Shown one piece after another: positions 31,735 to 33,867 of a DNA stretch of 33,867 bases (the stretch's first letter is position 1; each line of letters begins with the position of its first letter). The stretch lies in assembly GCA_031415695.1 (NCBI GenBank), contig JANOSH010000009.1:1-33867 (forward strand), read 5' to 3'. The translations under genes and the position numbers were made by a program. The notes under the pieces were generated by a model. That model searched no databases and was not told the origin of the DNA. It was given only the letters and a program-made list of their open reading frames with translations. Source of the stretch: JANOSH01 sp031415695. GTDB taxonomy: Bacteria > Actinomycetota > Acidimicrobiia > Acidimicrobiales > Ilumatobacteraceae.

Positions 31735-32427
31735 ATGAGACATGAGAGCATGAGTTTCGACGAGGTAGTACGGGGTCGGCGCAGCATCCGCGGCTACCTG
31801 CAAAAGCCGGTGCCGAAGGAGTTGATTCGCGAAGTTTTGGAGTTGGCGATGCGCGCACCGACATCGTTGAACACCCAGCCGTGGAACTTCTACGTCGTCA
31901 GCGGCGAGGTGCTCGACCGCATTCGCCAGGGGAACGTTGAACGAAACGTCGCCGGAGTTCCCGATTCTCGCGAGTTCCGTATGGGCCCGGGCTACGTCGG
32001 TTCACATCGAGAGCGACAGATCGGCATCGCCAAGCAACTTTTCGCGGCCATGGGCATCGCACGAGAAGACACCGCCATGCGACAGGACTGGGTGCTACGT
32101 GGCTTTCGACAGTTCGACGCTCCGGTCTCGATCGTGGTGACCTACGACCGCTCGATCCATGGCAGCGACATCGCCCCGTTTGACTGCGGTGGCGTTGTCA
32201 ATTGCATCGTCAACGCGGCGTGGTCACGAGGGCTTGGATGCGTCATCAACAGCCAAGGGATCATGCAGTCCCCGGTAGTGCGCTCCGAGGCGGGCATTCC
32301 CGACGACCAAGTGATCCAGACCTGCATCGCGATGGGCTGGCCCGACGACACCTTCCCAGCCAACGCCGTGATGTCCGAGCGCAAGTCCGTCGACGAGGCC
32401 GCGGTGTTCATCGGCTTCGACGAGTAA
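31735..32427 (+). CDS. nitroreductase-family FMN oxidoreductase
   Basis: 230 aa. The FMN-phosphate-binding motif GRRSIRGY (14-21) and APTSLNTQPWNFYVVSG (about 41-57) are classical, as are DCGGVVNCIVNAAWSRGLG and the terminal GWPDDTFPANAVMSERKSVD. These enzymes are usually FMN-dependent homodimers reducing nitro or quinone compounds or acting in aromatic catabolism. No obvious ribosome binding site precedes ATG 31735; a TACGTT -10-like box about 10 bases upstream suggests a leaderless transcript. A hairpin overlaps the stop codon. Confidence 0.87.
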   Translation: MRHESMSFDEVVRGRRSIRGYLQKPVPKELIREVLELAMRAPTSLNTQPWNFYVVSGEVLDRIRQGNVERNVAGVPDSREFRMGPGYVGSHRERQIGIAKQLFAAMGIAREDTAMRQDWVLRGFRQFDAPVSIVVTYDRSIHGSDIAPFDCGGVVNCIVNAAWSRGLGCVINSQGIMQSPVVRSEAGIPDDQVIQTCIAMGWPDDTFPANAVMSERKSVDEAAVFIGFDE

Positions 32428-32448
32428 CGACGAGCCGGTCGTTACTCG
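32421..32448 (+). terminator. hairpin overlapping the nitroreductase stop codon
   Basis: A perfect 11-bp inverted repeat CGAGTAACGAC - GAGCCG - GTCGTTACTCG is centred just after TAA 32425-32427. There is no T-run after it, so it would be a non-canonical (L-shaped) terminator of the kind common in actinobacteria, or an mRNA-stabilising structure. Confidence 0.55.
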
Positions 32449-33000
32449 CTATCGGGTCCAGTAGAAAGTGCGCAGTCCGTAGTTTAGGTGGTGCGAAAAC
32501 CGCATGGTCCGGCGGCCGACCGCCGGTGAACCCCAAGGAAGGAATGTCCGCTGTTTTTCGACGATGAGTTGAACGCGCATTCCGGCAGCTCGCTGCCGCC
32601 CGTTTGGACGGCCCAACTGCGTCGGCGTTGTGCAGGCCACATGCGTGTGCGCGGTGGTGAGACTCGCTGCGGCGACGAACATCGGCGAACGGGTCACCGT
32701 CGCGGCTGCGGGCCAGGGCGAGGTCACGGCGACAGTCGAGCCGTACATGCGCGATCGGTTGCGCAGTGCGCTACCTGGCGCGCAAGGACGCTTCATGCCG
32801 GGGGCCTCGACACCTGCTTCTGAGACTGTCATGGCCAAGGGCCGCCATGATGGTGGAGAATGGTCGTGGGTCTGGTTGAGCTCGTTCCACTCTGGTGCGG
32901 TTGAGCCTGTCTCTGAGACTGAAGCCTGGGGTCTTCGTTCGGCACCATGACTTGTTGTTTTGTGCACGACTTACAGCGTCGTTAATCCGGTTGACCCTGC
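32449..33000. other. gene-poor stretch before the IS110 element
   Basis: About 550 bases without a convincing gene. The plus strand at 32630-32830 reads CVCAVVRLAAATNIGERVTV then AAAGQGEVTATVEPYMRDRL, which is coding-like but has no clear start or family. Composition falls in GC toward 32950, where the insertion sequence begins. Probably a decayed gene interrupted by the IS. Confidence 0.3.
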
Positions 33001-33039
33001 CTGGCCCATCCTATTCAACTAGTTGATTTGGAGGTTGTT

Positions 33040-33867
33040 ATGGACGTGATGGTTGAGCGGTGTGCCGGGGTGGATATCGGCAAGGATGAGGTGGTTGCTT
33101 GTGTGCGGGTTCCTGGTCCGGGGGGTAGGGGTCGGGTTAAGGAAACTCGGACGTTTCGTTCGTTTACTGGTCAGTTGGAAGCTATGGCTGACTGGTTTAC
33201 TGAGGCGGGGGTTACTGAGGTGGTGATGGAGGCCACGGGGTCGTATTGGAAGTCGCCGTGGTATGTGTTGGAAGAACGAAACTTCGATTTGAAATTGGTG
33301 AACGCTCGGCATGTGAAGATTTTGCCTGGGCGTAAGACTGATGTGGCTGACGCGGAGTGGTTGGCCGAGTTGTTGGAACATGGTTTGTTGCGGGGTAGTT
33401 TCGTGCCGCCCCAAGCGATTCGTGAGTTACGTGATTTGACTCGTTACCGGAAAACGGCTGATTCAGGATCACAGCTCGGAATGTCAACGTATCCAAAAAG
33501 TGTTGGAAGACGCCGGGATCAAACTCGATTCGGTTGCGTCGGACGTGCTGGGGGTGTCAGGCCGGGCGATGCTCGCAGCATTAATTGACGGGGAACGCAA
33601 CCCGGTGGTTTTGGCTGATCTTGCCAAACGTAAACTTCGTAACAAAATCCCGGAGTTACGCGAAGCGTTACACGGCCGGTTCACACAGCATCATGGTCTG
33701 CTCATTGGTTTGTCGTTGGAACACACCGCACATCTAGAAGCAGCCATCGAGTCGCTCAACGTACGGATAGACGAAGTGATGATCCCTTTTGCTGAAGCTC
33801 GTGACCACCTCGACACGATCACCGGGGTAGGTAAACGAGCAGCCGAATGCATCATTGCGGAAATCGG
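33040..33867 (+). mobile_element. IS110-family transposase, frameshifted and cut by the window end
   Basis: ATG 33040 has GGAGG seven bases upstream. The first 140 residues carry the IS110 DEDD-type catalytic domain: AGVDIGKDEVVACVRVPG, VVMEATGSYWKSPWYVLEE, LVNARHVKILPGRKTDVADA, EWLAELLEHGLLRG. After LTRYRK the frame breaks at the AAAA run 33451-33454: dropping one A restores RLIQDHSSECQRIQKVLEDA..., which then continues open to the right edge and ends in the conserved TITGVGKRAAECIIAEI. The element uses AT-richer codons than its neighbours, a sign of recent arrival. IS110 elements lack terminal inverted repeats, so its left end is not defined here. Whether the frameshift is real needs reads. 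Confidence 0.85.

Noticed and set aside
32449..32967. 172-codon minus-strand open frame before the IS110 element
   Set aside because: Composition is Ser/Thr/Arg-rich with no domain and no ribosome binding site; the plus strand is at least as coding-like.

Overview
The window is GC-rich and densely packed, with ATGA or TGATG stop/start overlaps, GTG and TTG starts, and Pro/Thr-rich linkers. This looks like an actinomycete, possibly of the marine Acidimicrobiia type; the class is an inference from gene content, not from a marker gene.

Region 1 (1-1484) is the tail of an unidentified gene, a gene-poor stretch, a toxin-antitoxin locus on the minus strand whose toxin half looks decayed, and the promoter of the first regulator. 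Region 2 (1485-28316) is one nearly complete extracellular contractile injection system (eCIS) locus. It opens with a LuxR-type regulator, a DUF4157 putative metallopeptidase, a PAAR-like tip protein, a second LuxR-type regulator, the AAA+ ATPase, a DUF4255 tail-terminator-like protein and a membrane protein with the fold of a pentameric ligand-gated ion channel. A minus-strand operon (11401-8064) follows, with a predicted PI3/4-kinase-like protein, a LOG-family Rossmann protein and a protein of unknown fold. The structural operon (11595-23395) then encodes a receiver-only protein, sheath, inner tube, tail-assembly protein, a DUF6760-like small protein, second tube protein, a long Arg/Pro-rich disordered protein, LysM adaptor, VgrG/gp5 spike, gp25, baseplate J/gp6, a tail protein I-like component and a tail-anchored double zinc-ribbon protein. 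A converging minus operon (28316-23404) encodes two large single-span membrane proteins (Kelch propeller; carboxypeptidase-regulatory-like repeats) and one more cargo candidate.

Region 3 (28317-33867) is a decayed catabolic island: an extradiol dioxygenase with an internal deletion, an AraC regulator cut off by an IS630-like fragment, a TetR remnant, an intact luciferase-like monooxygenase, an intact nitroreductase and a frameshifted IS110 transposase running off the window.

Working together: sheath, tubes, spike and baseplate build the particle; the ATPase and DUF4255 protein finish it. No tail fibre and no conventional tape measure are visible, and several proteins are membrane-bound, so the particle may act at the producer's own envelope rather than as a free-diffusing toxin syringe. 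Three cargo candidates share an Arg/Pro-rich leader ending in a (V/L/I)QR motif, which is also present in DUF4157 and in the Arg/Pro-rich protein. A palindrome TGCA-N6-TGCA lies upstream of three eCIS transcription units and is a candidate operator for the locus regulators.
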